The notes under the pieces were generated by a model that was not told the DNA's origin, made no database searches, and saw only the letters and a list, made by a program, of their open reading frames with translations. A DNA stretch of 39,999 nt from Candidatus Uhrbacteria bacterium (lineage in GTDB: Bacteria; Patescibacteriota; Patescibacteriia; 2-12-FULL-60-25). Below, piece after piece: positions 10,245 through 18,143 of this stretch; position 1 is the first letter of the stretch; every line of letters begins with the position of its first letter. The stretch covers positions 1 to 39,999 of the forward strand of contig CAITMG010000044.1 of assembly GCA_903893445.1 (NCBI GenBank). The letters run 5' to 3'. Both the position numbers and the translations under genes were made by a program.

Positions 10245-10250
10245 TAAAAT
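10245..10250 (+). promoter_or_regulatory. Possible -10 box of the lipoprotein gene
   Basis: TAAAAT lies 11 nt before the ATG at 10262 in the 60-bp divergent region with rsmI. No convincing -35 was found, so this is weak. Confidence 0.3.
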
Positions 10251-10261
10251 GTTTTGAACGT

Positions 10262-10993
10262 ATGAAAAAGACCTCTTCGCTGTTTGTGATTGGTGCGATT
10301 GCCACACTTTCTATTTTTGGTGCGGGATGCGGAAAAAGCTCCACACCGGCAACGCCTACACCCACAAAACAAGCACCAACAGCGACAAAAACACCGACAC
10401 CGGTCACCAAGCCGTCGTCCAATCCAGCGGTGATCACGTTTGGCACGGATAACGTCGCCAACACCACGGTCAACAACGAACTGACCCAGATTTTAAAAAA
10501 CTTCGCGCAGACCAAATCGTTTCGCACATCCTTTTCTCTTCCATCAAGTCAGGGCAACGTTTCCACGACCATGGAGTTTCTCCGCCCAAATCGCTTTCGC
10601 GGCATGATGAACATCGGCTCACTCAACACCGAGATTATTGTTGTTGACGCGAACGTCTACATGCGTACCACCGGATCTGCGTGGACAGATCTCTCGAATA
10701 CAGATACGGCAAAACCGGTGACGGATACACTCAAGAATGCGATGGGTGGAACCAACAGCATCGATAAACTCATCGTTGATCCCAATACGGTCGTCAAAAA
10801 GGAACAAGACACCGCACGCAACTGCATGCAATACAACGCCGTCGTGCGAACGCCACAAGGCACACCAGCCACGCTCAATATTTGTGCGGTTGATAACCTC
10901 CCAAAGTACGTCGATGTGACATCGGATAGCGGCCGCCTCACATTTCAATACTACGATTACGATGCGCTCTTCCTGATCGAAAAACCGATGTAG
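10262..10993 (+). CDS. Lipoprotein with LolA/LprG-like fold
   Basis: 243 residues from MKKTSSLFVIG; the ORF-track start seven codons earlier spoils the signal peptide. The signal peptide ends in a lipobox FGAGC, so the mature protein starts at a lipid-modified Cys near residue 22. A Thr/Pro-rich linker (residues 25-55) follows. The remaining domain has alternating beta strands with the pattern KSFRTSFSL, TTMEFLRPNRFRGMM, TEIIVVDANVYMRTTGSAWTDL. This is reminiscent of the LolA/LppX/LprG lipid-binding half-barrel. Two late Cys (RNCMQY, LNICAVD) could form a disulfide. Function unproven; probably surface-exposed and anchored in the membrane. Confidence 0.75.
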   Translation: MKKTSSLFVIGAIATLSIFGAGCGKSSTPATPTPTKQAPTATKTPTPVTKPSSNPAVITFGTDNVANTTVNNELTQILKNFAQTKSFRTSFSLPSSQGNVSTTMEFLRPNRFRGMMNIGSLNTEIIVVDANVYMRTTGSAWTDLSNTDTAKPVTDTLKNAMGGTNSIDKLIVDPNTVVKKEQDTARNCMQYNAVVRTPQGTPATLNICAVDNLPKYVDVTSDSGRLTFQYYDYDALFLIEKPM

Positions 10994-10995
10994 GT

Positions 10996-11610
10996 ATGAT
11001 GGAACGTCGCTCAACAATTCCAGAGGACACATGGAAGCAGAGCGTTCTCCGTGACGTTGAACGCGTTCAACAAATACCGGAACAGTTTTTTCAACGAGGA
11101 CCTGTCGTAAAAATTATTGATGCAAAAGGCCGCCCTATTCAATGCGAATCATTTCTTTTAGATCTTCATGCGGCTGCAGAGGCTGGAATTGAAGATCTGA
11201 TCGATGATCCAACATCGGGTGATGAACGAGCCTTCTTGATCGCACGTGATGCCTCCGGAAACATTCTTGGTACAAGAATCACAAAGCTCTATGTTTCAAC
11301 TTCACGCATTCTTGCGTACTCGGAAATTAAAGTCGTCGAGAAAGGCAAAGGATATGCCGCTCCCATCGAAGAAGGCTTTCAGCAGCAACTTCAGCGCATC
11401 GCTAACACAAAACATGTCCCTGTAGCTTGGAAAATCACGAACGAGAATCTCGCCGTTCTTGAACACTACAAACAGAGCTTTCAACCAGATCCGCGCATCT
11501 TGAAGCAAATGGAGCTGGAACAGCAACGTTGGCTGGCTTTATACGGACCAAGCGGCAAGTTGGGTATTACGAATAACGAAAAAGTTTTTACCCCAAAAGC
11601 GGTCGTATAG
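10996..11610 (+). CDS. GNAT-like hypothetical protein
   Basis: 204 residues, 2 bp after the lipoprotein stop, so probably co-transcribed. The middle reads [22 protein letters not shown], then [26 protein letters not shown], then [18 protein letters not shown]. This ordering (strand, Gly-rich acetyl-CoA turn plus helix, then Asn/Tyr near the end) resembles GCN5-related acetyltransferases. The pyrophosphate loop KGKGYA is a fair match to the R/Q-x-x-G-x-G/A motif. Substrate unknown; the first 60 residues match nothing I recognise. The two adjacent ATGs at 10996 and 10999 cannot be distinguished. Confidence 0.6.
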   Translation: MMERRSTIPEDTWKQSVLRDVERVQQIPEQFFQRGPVVKIIDAKGRPIQCESFLLDLHAAAEAGIEDLIDDPTSGDERAFLIARDASGNILGTRITKLYVSTSRILAYSEIKVVEKGKGYAAPIEEGFQQQLQRIANTKHVPVAWKITNENLAVLEHYKQSFQPDPRILKQMELEQQRWLALYGPSGKLGITNNEKVFTPKAVV

Positions 11611-11614
11611 GGTT

Positions 11615-11643
11615 TTGACTTTTAGCAGTCGTGTGTGTAGACT
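11615..11643 (+). promoter_or_regulatory. clpB promoter
   Basis: TTGACT (11615-11620), a 17-nt spacer and TAGACT (11638-11643). The expected start of transcription is only a few bases before the ATG at 11654, so the mRNA is nearly leaderless. The CIRCE-like operator covers the spacer and -10 box. Confidence 0.75.
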
Positions 11644-11648
11644 GCTAA
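11622..11648 (+). promoter_or_regulatory. Variant CIRCE operator (HrcA site) of clpB
   Basis: TTAGCAGTC-N9-GACTGCTAA, a perfect 9-bp inverted repeat with a 9-nt spacer. The textbook CIRCE is TTAGCACTC-N9-GAGTGCTAA; here position 7 is changed from C to G in one arm and correspondingly in the other. The same variant stands before hrcA (38117-38143). It overlaps the -10 box, so bound HrcA would block RNA polymerase. Confidence 0.9.
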
Positions 11649-11653
11649 TTGTT

Positions 11654-14302
11654 ATGATTCCACAAAATTTCACGACAAAATCGCAAGAAGCTATTCGATT
11701 TGCGCACCAACTTGCTCAGGAAAACGGCCAACAAGCCGTGGATACGGTGCATTTGATCGCGGCCTTGCTGGAACAGGATGGCGGCGTTGTGCCGTCGGTC
11801 TTAAAGAAGCTGCAAACAGATGTTGGCGCTGTTCGTGGTGAGATTGACGATCTCCTCGCTCGCCTTCCCCGCATGACCGGTCAAGGCGGCGGTATCGGCC
11901 AAGTCTACCTTTCGCAGGAACTCTCACAGATTTTTGTTGGTGCGGAACGTGCGGCTCGGTATTTTAAAGATGAATATATTTCGACCGAACATTTGCTGTT
12001 AGCAATGTGCGATGGCCGAACCGAAACGTCGGCGATTTTGAATCGTCATGGCGTCACAACGGATACAGTCTTAAAAGCATTGAAAGATGTTCGCGGCGCG
12101 ACCAACGTGGATTCCGCAGAACCAGAAAGCAAATATCAGGCGCTCGAAAAATACGCGAAAAATCTCACAGAGCTCGCACGACAGGAAAAACTCGATCCAG
12201 TGATTGGTCGTGATGATGAAATTCGCCGCGTGATGCAAGTGCTGACTCGTCGCAAAAAGAACAATCCGGTTTTGATCGGTGAAGCTGGCACAGGCAAAAC
12301 AGCCATCGTCGAAGGACTCGCCCAACGCATCGTTGCTGGCGATGTTCCAGAAACATTAAAAAATCGCGAGATCGTTTCCCTTGATGTTGGGTCTTTAGTC
12401 GCGGGAACAAAGTTTCGTGGTGAATTTGAAGAACGATTAAAAGCGGTTGTGAAAGAGGTGGAGCAATCCAATGGCGTCATTATTTTGTTTATCGATGAAT
12501 TGCACACGCTTGTTGGAGCTGGCGCGTCGAGTGAAGGCGGAACCATGGATGCATCGAATCTCTTAAAGCCAGCACTTGCTCGCGGTGAACTTCGTGCGAT
12601 TGGTGCAACGACGTTAAAGGAATATCAAAAATACATCGAAAAGGATGCGGCACTCGAACGTCGTTTTCAACCGGTGTATGTCGATGAACCGTCAATCGAA
12701 GACACGGTTGCGATTTTGCGCGGTATTAAAGACAAATACGAATTACATTTCGGTATTCGCATCACGGATAACGCGTTACTTGCTGCCGCGCGACTCTCGG
12801 ATCGCTATATCACGGATCGTCACCTTCCGGATAAGGCGGTTGATTTGATTGATGAAGCCGCGGCGGCATTAAAGATGCAGGTCGAATCCATGCCAGACGA
12901 TCTTGATCGCGCAAAACGCGAACAGATGCGATTGGAAATCGAAAAACGTGCGCTTGCGAAGGAAGAAGATGCGGAATCTAAAGAGCGGCTCGCGGAAGTC
13001 GAAAAGCATCTTGCCGAAGTGCAGGAAAAGGCTCATGACTTGGAACTCGCATGGAAAGCGGAAAAAGATATTGTTGGCAGTAACGCTGAGCTCAAACAGC
13101 AGATTGAAAAGATGAAGAGTGAGGCGGAAATTGCAGAACGTCGCGGCGATTTGGAAAAAGTTTCCGAGATTCGCTATGGACGCTTGCCGCAGATTCAAAA
13201 AGAACTGGTTTCCGGCGAAGCAAAGCTCAAAAAACTCCAAGGTCAACGCGGCTTATTGCGCGACGCTGTCACGGATGCCGATATTGCGGGTGTTGTTGCG
13301 CGATGGACCGGCATCCCCGTGTCACGCATGTTGCAATCTGAGACGGAAAAATTGGCGCACCTCGAAGACGTCTTGCATAAGCGTGTGATTGGTCAGGATG
13401 AAGCGGTTCATGCCGTTTCCAATGCGTTGCGCCGTTCCCGCGCTGGCATTAGCGAAGAAAAACGACCAATTGGATCATTCCTCTTCCTTGGTCCAACAGG
13501 CGTTGGAAAGACGGAACTCGCCAAAGCGCTTGCCGCGTCCATGTTTGATGATGAAAACGCCATCGTACGCTTGGACATGAGTGAATATGGCGAACGTCAC
13601 ACGGTTGCGCGTATGATCGGTTCCCCGCCAGGATATGTTGGCTATGATGAAGGCGGACAGTTAACCGAAAAGATTCGACGTCGTCCGTACTCTGTCGTCC
13701 TGCTTGATGAGGTTGAAAAGGCCCATCCGGACGTCTTTAATAGCTTGTTGCAGGTTTTGGATGATGGACGCCTGACGGACGGCAAAGGACGAACGATCTC
13801 GTTTAAGAACACGATCATCATCATGACCTCCAATATCGGCTCTGAGCAGATTTTGGAATGGGGCACCAAACGTGGCGAGATCGGATTCTCAGATAAAGAC
13901 GAAGACGCGTCCGCAGATTCCGTCGAAGGGATGAAAGAGCAGGTCCTTTCCATGCTCAAAGATCATTTCCGACCAGAGTTCTTGAATCGCGTTGATGAAA
14001 CCATCGTGTTTCATCCCCTGTCTCAAGATCATTTGGGTGAAATCGTGGAGTTGCAGCTCGCCGATGTCATTCGTCGCTTAGCTGATAAAAAGATCGCTCT
14101 CACTTTTTCCGACAAAGCAAAGAAATTTGTTGCGGAAAAAGGGTACGACCCGGCCTACGGCGCTCGACCGCTCAAGCGTGCAATTCAAGATTTGGTCTTG
14201 GATGAGCTCGCTCTGCAAATCGTAGAAGGAAAGATTATCGAAGGCGACTCGGTTGCCGTCGATGTCCAAAAAGGAAAAATCACATTCAAAAACGGGCAAT
14301 AA
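11654..14302 (+). CDS. clpB: ClpB disaggregase (Hsp100 AAA+ chaperone)
   Basis: 882 residues. The start is [21 protein letters not shown]; the longer ORF start lies inside the operator. Order: N-terminal Clp repeat domain (1-145), AAA1 with Walker A GEAGTGKT near residue 209, and the long coiled-coil middle domain (about 400-530, [20 protein letters not shown]) that distinguishes ClpB from ClpA/C. AAA2 follows with [15 protein letters not shown] near residue 612, then the C-terminal [12 protein letters not shown]. It threads aggregated proteins through its pore, working with DnaK/DnaJ/GrpE, which are encoded at 33009-37424. Regulation by HrcA is indicated by the CIRCE-like operator. Terminated by the hairpin at 14287. 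Confidence 0.97.
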   Translation: MIPQNFTTKSQEAIRFAHQLAQENGQQAVDTVHLIAALLEQDGGVVPSVLKKLQTDVGAVRGEIDDLLARLPRMTGQGGGIGQVYLSQELSQIFVGAERAARYFKDEYISTEHLLLAMCDGRTETSAILNRHGVTTDTVLKALKDVRGATNVDSAEPESKYQALEKYAKNLTELARQEKLDPVIGRDDEIRRVMQVLTRRKKNNPVLIGEAGTGKTAIVEGLAQRIVAGDVPETLKNREIVSLDVGSLVAGTKFRGEFEERLKAVVKEVEQSNGVIILFIDELHTLVGAGASSEGGTMDASNLLKPALARGELRAIGATTLKEYQKYIEKDAALERRFQPVYVDEPSIEDTVAILRGIKDKYELHFGIRITDNALLAAARLSDRYITDRHLPDKAVDLIDEAAAALKMQVESMPDDLDRAKREQMRLEIEKRALAKEEDAESKERLAEVEKHLAEVQEKAHDLELAWKAEKDIVGSNAELKQQIEKMKSEAEIAERRGDLEKVSEIRYGRLPQIQKELVSGEAKLKKLQGQRGLLRDAVTDADIAGVVARWTGIPVSRMLQSETEKLAHLEDVLHKRVIGQDEAVHAVSNALRRSRAGISEEKRPIGSFLFLGPTGVGKTELAKALAASMFDDENAIVRLDMSEYGERHTVARMIGSPPGYVGYDEGGQLTEKIRRRPYSVVLLDEVEKAHPDVFNSLLQVLDDGRLTDGKGRTISFKNTIIIMTSNIGSEQILEWGTKRGEIGFSDKDEDASADSVEGMKEQVLSMLKDHFRPEFLNRVDETIVFHPLSQDHLGEIVELQLADVIRRLADKKIALTFSDKAKKFVAEKGYDPAYGARPLKRAIQDLVLDELALQIVEGKIIEGDSVAVDVQKGKITFKNGQ

Positions 14303-14313
14303 GCCCGTTTTTG
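14287..14313 (+). terminator. Rho-independent terminator of clpB
   Basis: Arms CAAAAACGGGC and GCCCGTTTTTG around a 5-nt loop, ending in a T-run; the clpB stop codon lies in the loop. The flanking A/T runs make it usable from the opposite strand too, for the convergent gene at 14331. Confidence 0.85.
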
Positions 14314-14330
14314 TTTTGATCAACTGACGA

Positions 14331-14675
14331 TTATTTGTTTAACGCTTTGAACTGAGCCGAGATCGTTGTCCACTTTTTCATGAAAAACGCGCGGACTTCT
14401 GGAACATCTTTCTTGGCGATTTCCTTTGTGAGCACAAAGTGATCCATGACCTTATCAACCAACTTTTCGTAGGTTTCTTTGGTCAATTCTTCGGAATTCT
14501 TGAGCTCTTTCATGAGCTTGGCTTGGAGCTTCGTCGTTTCAGCGACTAGGTCTTTGCGCATCTCCTTGCCCTTTTTGCTTTGCATGAACAAACCGGCGGC
14601 AACACCGATAATTGAACCGACCAACATTCCAACACCGAGGTGAGATGAGGCTGGAGCCTTCTTTTCTTCTGGCAT
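14331..14675 (-). CDS. YtxH-like small membrane protein
   Basis: 114 residues. A Gly-rich transmembrane segment (about residues 12-32, HLGVGMLVGSIIGVAAGLFM) is followed by the basic motif QSKKGKEMRKDL and a long charged amphipathic helix. This is the layout of YtxH-domain proteins, small stress-associated membrane proteins of unknown mechanism. It follows pgi by 29 bp and may share its transcript. No stronger functional clue. Confidence 0.65.
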   Translation of the reverse strand: MPEEKKAPASSHLGVGMLVGSIIGVAAGLFMQSKKGKEMRKDLVAETTKLQAKLMKELKNSEELTKETYEKLVDKVMDHFVLTKEIAKKDVPEVRAFFMKKWTTISAQFKALNK

Positions 14676-14704
14676 ACATTTATCAAATTCGTTAATTATG
14701 GCCT

Positions 14705-15976
14705 TTAGCTTAGCACATTTCCTTCTAAAATGGTACGCATCACCGTCTTGCTCGCTTCGACACCAGGTTGGTTGTACGCATTGACTCCGTAGAGCTGACC
14801 AGCGATCCCTGTCGCAACTTCAAAGAACATGAACATCGCGCCGAGAGTCGTTTCGTCGACACGACCAACATGCAACGTGCCATTCACACGACCTTCGTGA
14901 GCAAGTGCATGCGCTGTCGCATCACGCTCGGCATGAATAATCGTTTCCAGTGACATGCCTGAGAGATACGCGAGTTGAGGGATTTTTTTCACTGAGCGCG
15001 GAATGCTGATTTTTGCTTTAAAGTGCTCAACTTCGATAAACGAAATCATCTTATCTTTTGGACCATCTTGATAAAGCTGGAGCTGAGAATGCTGATCCGT
15101 TGCGCCCAGTGCGGCGATCGGGGTTGGTCCGTGACCATCTTTTCCTAAACTCTCTGCCCAAATTTGACGATACCAAAAGGCAAACAAGCGCAACCGTTCG
15201 CTATACGGCATCATGATATGAATCGGCATGTGGAGCGCGCGATCGCCATAAACATGGAGCGCCGCATATCGCGCTGCTTCGTTTTGCGTCGGTGTCTCTG
15301 CAACAAACTCATCGCGAATCTCTTTTGCCCCGCGCATCATCGCCGCGATATTGATCCCCGCGCATGCCAGTGGAAACAAGCCCACATCGGTCAACACGGA
15401 AAATCGACCACCGATGTTTTTTGGCACCGGCAATGTGGCATAACCTTCCTTCATCACAATATCGTGCAAGATGCCGCTTTCTTCGTCTGTTGTGGCGACG
15501 ATCTGTTGGCGTGCTTTTGTTTCGCCAACCGCAGAGATCAGCGCTTCACGGACAATAAAAAACGCTGACATTGTTTCAACGGTGTTTCCGGATTTGGAAA
15601 TGACGTTGATGAGTGTTTTTTTGAGATTCAATCGTTTGAGGATGGCAGCGAGTTCATCCGGGTCGGTGTTTCCACCCGCAAATTCGAGCGTCATACCCCT
15701 GGCTTCATCTTTCATCGCATGCCACACAGCACGCGCACCAAGATCAGATCCGCCAATGCCAAGAACGAGACATGTTGTGAATCCACTTTTTTCTTTGACG
15801 AGTTTTTTGATGCGGCTCACACAGGCGGAATCATCCGGGCATCCCAGCCATCCCTGATCGCCGTTTTTCCACGCGTCAATCACGGCTTTTTTTGCATCAT
15901 CCAATTGTTGGCGATCACGCACCGTGATTGGGAGCCGAAACATGTTTGTTGCGTCGTACCGCAAGAGTGTGGACAT
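14705..15976 (-). CDS. pgi: Glucose-6-phosphate isomerase
   Basis: 423 residues from MSTLLRYDATNMFRL. The ORF-track start 20 codons upstream would translate through a palindrome and the -10 box. Visible motifs: LGIGGSDLGARAVWHAM (phosphate loop), NVISKSGNTVETMSAFF, the PGI signature NIGGRFSVLTDVGLFPLACAG, and LGATDQHSQLQLYQDGPKD with the catalytic region. It interconverts glucose-6-phosphate and fructose-6-phosphate. The short form is typical of many bacteria. The -10 TATACT is 6 nt from the ATG, suggesting a leaderless mRNA. Confidence 0.95.
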   Translation of the reverse strand: MSTLLRYDATNMFRLPITVRDRQQLDDAKKAVIDAWKNGDQGWLGCPDDSACVSRIKKLVKEKSGFTTCLVLGIGGSDLGARAVWHAMKDEARGMTLEFAGGNTDPDELAAILKRLNLKKTLINVISKSGNTVETMSAFFIVREALISAVGETKARQQIVATTDEESGILHDIVMKEGYATLPVPKNIGGRFSVLTDVGLFPLACAGINIAAMMRGAKEIRDEFVAETPTQNEAARYAALHVYGDRALHMPIHIMMPYSERLRLFAFWYRQIWAESLGKDGHGPTPIAALGATDQHSQLQLYQDGPKDKMISFIEVEHFKAKISIPRSVKKIPQLAYLSGMSLETIIHAERDATAHALAHEGRVNGTLHVGRVDETTLGAMFMFFEVATGIAGQLYGVNAYNQPGVEASKTVMRTILEGNVLS

Positions 15977-15982
15977 GCAAAA

Positions 15983-15988
15983 AGTATA
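15983..15988 (-). promoter_or_regulatory. -10 box of pgi
   Basis: TATACT in minus-strand sense ends 6 nt before the ATG, placing transcription start on the start codon. It overlaps the end of a 30-bp perfect palindrome. No good -35 at the expected distance. Confidence 0.45.
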
Positions 15989-16015
15989 CCACGTCGCTCG
16001 CGAGCGACGTGGTAT
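15986..16015. repeat. 30-bp perfect palindrome at the pgi promoter
   Basis: ATACCACGTCGCTCG followed immediately by its exact reverse complement, with no loop bases. It sits between the terminator of the KGG gene and the pgi start and overlaps the pgi -10 box. It could be an operator for a dimeric regulator, or a repetitive palindrome. Confidence 0.8.
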
Positions 16016-16023
16016 ATCACGAT

Positions 16024-16056
16024 AAAAAAACTCCACAGCGACATTCCTGTGGAGTT
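16024..16056 (-). terminator. Rho-independent terminator of the KGG gene
   Basis: Minus-strand sense: arms AACTCCACAG and CTGTGGAGTT with an 8-nt loop, then a T-run (A-run at 16024-16030 on the plus strand). It lies 8 bp after the KGG gene stop. Confidence 0.85.
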
Positions 16057-16063
16057 GAGTGAA

Positions 16064-16312
16064 CTAGGTGCCGTTGCGGCGATGCTGAGCCGCCTGGCCA
16101 CCCTTACGACCCGCTTCCCGAGCTTCGTCGGTCGAAAACTCGTGCGCCGTACCACGCGCGTGTGCCGCCTTGCCGCCGAGGCTCGCGATTTCTCGCTGCT
16201 TCTCGGCACTCATCGCCGCGAATCCGCGACGCTTCTTGGCCGGAGGAGGTTCCTGGCCCTCGGGCACGGTGGAAGGAACAGACGACTCCTTGGACGTTTC
16301 ATCCGCATTCAT
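16064..16312 (-). CDS. KGG-repeat (general stress/con-10-like) protein
   Basis: 82 residues from MNADETSKESS, chosen because GGAGGTG lies 5 nt upstream of this ATG, one of the few strong Shine-Dalgarno sites in the window. Two KGG-type repeats are visible: GFAAMSAEKQREIASLGGKAAHA and FSTDEAREAGRKGGQAA. A Pro-rich hydrophilic N-terminus precedes them. Proteins of this family (GsiB, con-10, YciG) are small, highly hydrophilic and stress-induced, probably desiccation or osmotic protectants. The gene is visibly more GC-rich than its neighbours and is boxed by its own terminator and by the helicase terminator, consistent with a stand-alone, perhaps acquired, unit. Confidence 0.85.
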   Translation of the reverse strand: MNADETSKESSVPSTVPEGQEPPPAKKRRGFAAMSAEKQREIASLGGKAAHARGTAHEFSTDEAREAGRKGGQAAQHRRNGT

Positions 16313-16340
16313 GATCACACCTCCGTGCGCATACACAATA

Positions 16341-16370
16341 CAAAAAACAGCCTTTTGTCAAGGCTGTTTT
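16341..16370 (-). terminator. Rho-independent terminator of the DEAD-box gene
   Basis: Minus-strand arms AAAACAGCCTT and AAGGCTGTTTT with a 5-nt loop and a T-run. A TTGACA hexamer lies in the loop and right arm (minus sense), at a distance where it could be the -35 of the KGG gene with TATTGT as a poor -10. Confidence 0.85.
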
Positions 16371-16384
16371 GTTGAAATTTTTGT

Positions 16385-17824
16385 TTACCAACGATTGCGC
16401 TTTTTGGCGAAGTCACCTGGGGTGCGTGGACGACGTCCGCCGCCACCGCCACCTGTTCGCGGTCCGCGCTTTGCCCATGGGTTGTCGTTAGACTCCCCTC
16501 CAGCTGGACGATCTGCGGAAATATGACCACGAGCCTCACCCGCAAGTCGACCATAGGTTGGCGTGCGTGCTGCGGCTGGTCGGCCATAGGAAGAGCGACC
16601 ACCAAATGATCGGGACGATCCACCGCCGGATGATGGGCGCGAGGAACGTTGTGGGTAGGATTCAAATTCTGGTTCCTTTGACGGAGCGCGATGCGGAGGA
16701 AGTTCCGGCAATTTCGTCTTTGGCAAATTCATGCGCATGAGACGCTCAATGGCACGCACATCCGATGTCTGATCTGGCGTGGCAAATGAGATGGCGCGAC
16801 CTTCGTGACCGGCGCGACCCGTGCGGCCAATGCGGTGCACGTAGTCTTCGGCGTTATCTGGCAAGTCAAAGTTAATCACGAGCTCGATCCCCTTCACATC
16901 AATTCCACGAGCGGCAATATCCGTGGCAACCAAGACGCGATATTTGCCGTTCTTAAACCCATCCAACGCTTCACGGCGTTGTGCGAGTGAGCGATTGGCG
17001 TGGATTTCCGAGGACGTGTGTCCCATGTTGCGGACATCGCGAGCGATCTTTTTTGCCCCGTGTTTGGTGCGGGAAAAGACGAGTACTGTTCCGTGATAAT
17101 CCGTGAGCATCTTGTCGAGCAAGCGGATCTTATCATCCTTACGAACAACAAAAATCTCTTGTGCAACGCGTTCCGCGGCTGTCCCGGCGCGGGCAATCTC
17201 CACGCGAACCGGCAACTTCATGTATTTGTTGGCGATCGTGACGATTTCGGCCGGCATGGTTGCGCTAAACAACATGGTTTGGCGCTGAGCTGGCACGGTC
17301 GCGAGAATCTTGTTGATTTGTGGCGCAAAACCCATGTCGAGCATGCGATCTGCTTCATCAAGAACAAGAATATTCACGTCTGTTAACGAAATGGTGCGCT
17401 GTTCCAAATGGTCAATCAAGCGGCCTGGGGTCGCAATGATGACGTGTGGCTTGCCACGAAGCGCAATAAGCTGACCATGCATGGCTGCACCGCCGATGAG
17501 CACGGCTGTGCGCAAACCAATGGATTGGCCCAGTTTTTTGATGGTTTCATCGACTTGCAACGCCAATTCGCGCGTTGGCAAGATAATGAGAGCCTTCCCT
17601 TTCCCCTGTGCCAGACGTTGGATCAGCGGAATCCCAAAAGCCAGCGTTTTGCCGGTTCCGGTCTGCGCGATGCCAATCACATCCTTGCCTTCGATGGCAA
17701 TTGGGATGGATTTGATCTGAATTGGGGTCGGTGTCACGTATTTCAGTCGATCGAGAATCTCGAGCAACTTTGGCGCGATCCCAAGACCAAAAAAGATCGG
17801 CGTTGTCTGTACAGGTTGAGTCAT
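16385..17824 (-). CDS. DEAD-box ATP-dependent RNA helicase (RhlE-like)
   Basis: 479 residues from MTQPVQTTPIFFGLGIAP; the ORF start five codons earlier overlaps the promoter. All helicase motifs are present: Q motif (TPTPIQIKSIPIA), I (AQTGTGKT), Ia (PTRELALQ), Ib (TPGRLIDHL), II (VLDEADRML), III (FSATMP), IV (VLVFSRTKHGAKKIA), V (ATDIAARGIDV) and VI (HRIGRTGRAG). The C-terminal ~100 residues are a Ser/Arg/Gly-rich disordered tail (RTGGGGGGRRPRTPG), typical of RhlE/CsdA types in RNA decay or ribosome assembly. Own promoter and terminator. Confidence 0.95.
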   Translation of the reverse strand: MTQPVQTTPIFFGLGIAPKLLEILDRLKYVTPTPIQIKSIPIAIEGKDVIGIAQTGTGKTLAFGIPLIQRLAQGKGKALIILPTRELALQVDETIKKLGQSIGLRTAVLIGGAAMHGQLIALRGKPHVIIATPGRLIDHLEQRTISLTDVNILVLDEADRMLDMGFAPQINKILATVPAQRQTMLFSATMPAEIVTIANKYMKLPVRVEIARAGTAAERVAQEIFVVRKDDKIRLLDKMLTDYHGTVLVFSRTKHGAKKIARDVRNMGHTSSEIHANRSLAQRREALDGFKNGKYRVLVATDIAARGIDVKGIELVINFDLPDNAEDYVHRIGRTGRAGHEGRAISFATPDQTSDVRAIERLMRMNLPKTKLPELPPHRAPSKEPEFESYPQRSSRPSSGGGSSRSFGGRSSYGRPAAARTPTYGRLAGEARGHISADRPAGGESNDNPWAKRGPRTGGGGGGRRPRTPGDFAKKRNRW

Positions 17825-17830
17825 GCGCGG

Positions 17831-17859
17831 ACTATACACGAAAACCAGGTTTTTGTCAC
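17831..17859 (-). promoter_or_regulatory. Promoter of the DEAD-box gene
   Basis: Minus-strand GTGACA (17854-17859), 17-nt spacer, TATAGT (17831-17836), then 6 nt to the ATG. Start of transcription would coincide with the start codon (leaderless). Confidence 0.6.
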
Positions 17860-17877
17860 GTGCTGGAGCTCAGTATC

Positions 17878-17905
17878 AAAAAAATCGCCGTTTAGCGATT
17901 TTTTT
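17878..17905 (-). terminator. Rho-independent terminator after tRNA-Gln
   Basis: Minus-strand arms AAAAAAATCGC and GCGATTTTTTT with a 6-nt loop, 3 bp after the tRNA CCA end. The symmetric A/T flanks mean it could work in both directions. Confidence 0.85.
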
Positions 17906-17908
17906 GCA

Positions 17909-17982
17909 TGGCTCCGGGACAAGGGCTCGAACCTCGATTAGCTGATTCAGAGTCAGCTGTCCTACCATTAGACGATCCCGGA
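17909..17982 (-). tRNA. tRNA-Gln, anticodon CUG
   Basis: 74 nt including an encoded CCA. The acceptor arms TCCGGGA and TCCCGGA pair fully with discriminator G. The anticodon stem GCTGA/TCAGC encloses the loop CTCTGAA, so the anticodon is CTG, reading CAG. The D arm contains TAATGGTAGGAC and the T arm GAGGTTCGAGCCCTTG. Followed at once by a terminator, so a monocistronic tRNA unit. Confidence 0.95.
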
Positions 17983-17984
17983 AT

Positions 17985-18107
17985 ATAGACTTTTCGGTTC
18001 GGCGCATTTCTTCGTCACTCTCTGCGGTGCTCCCTCGCGCTAGCGCTGCTAGCGGTCAGTTCGCTCCTCGCTCGTTCCTCGAACTGCATCCAAACCCAAA
18101 AGTCTAT
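17985..18107. repeat. 123-bp GC-rich stretch bounded by a 10-bp inverted repeat
   Basis: ATAGACTTTT at 17985-17994 and AAAAGTCTAT at 18098-18107 are exact reverse complements. The interior is more GC-rich and holds smaller inverted repeats (CAGTTCG...CGAACTG, and CGCTAGC repeated). It fills most of the 161-bp gap between tRNA-Gln and pyrD and contains no credible gene. It could be a miniature insertion or a structured pyrD 3' region. Confidence 0.55.
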
Positions 18108-18143
18108 GATGTGGCGAAAGGATACGAAAATATCCGCCCTGCG

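Noticed and set aside
16356-16361. TTGACA as firm -35 of the KGG gene
   Set aside because: The only -10 candidate (TATTGT) is at 15 nt, a poor distance, and the hexamer lies in a terminator stem. Mentioned but not called as a promoter.
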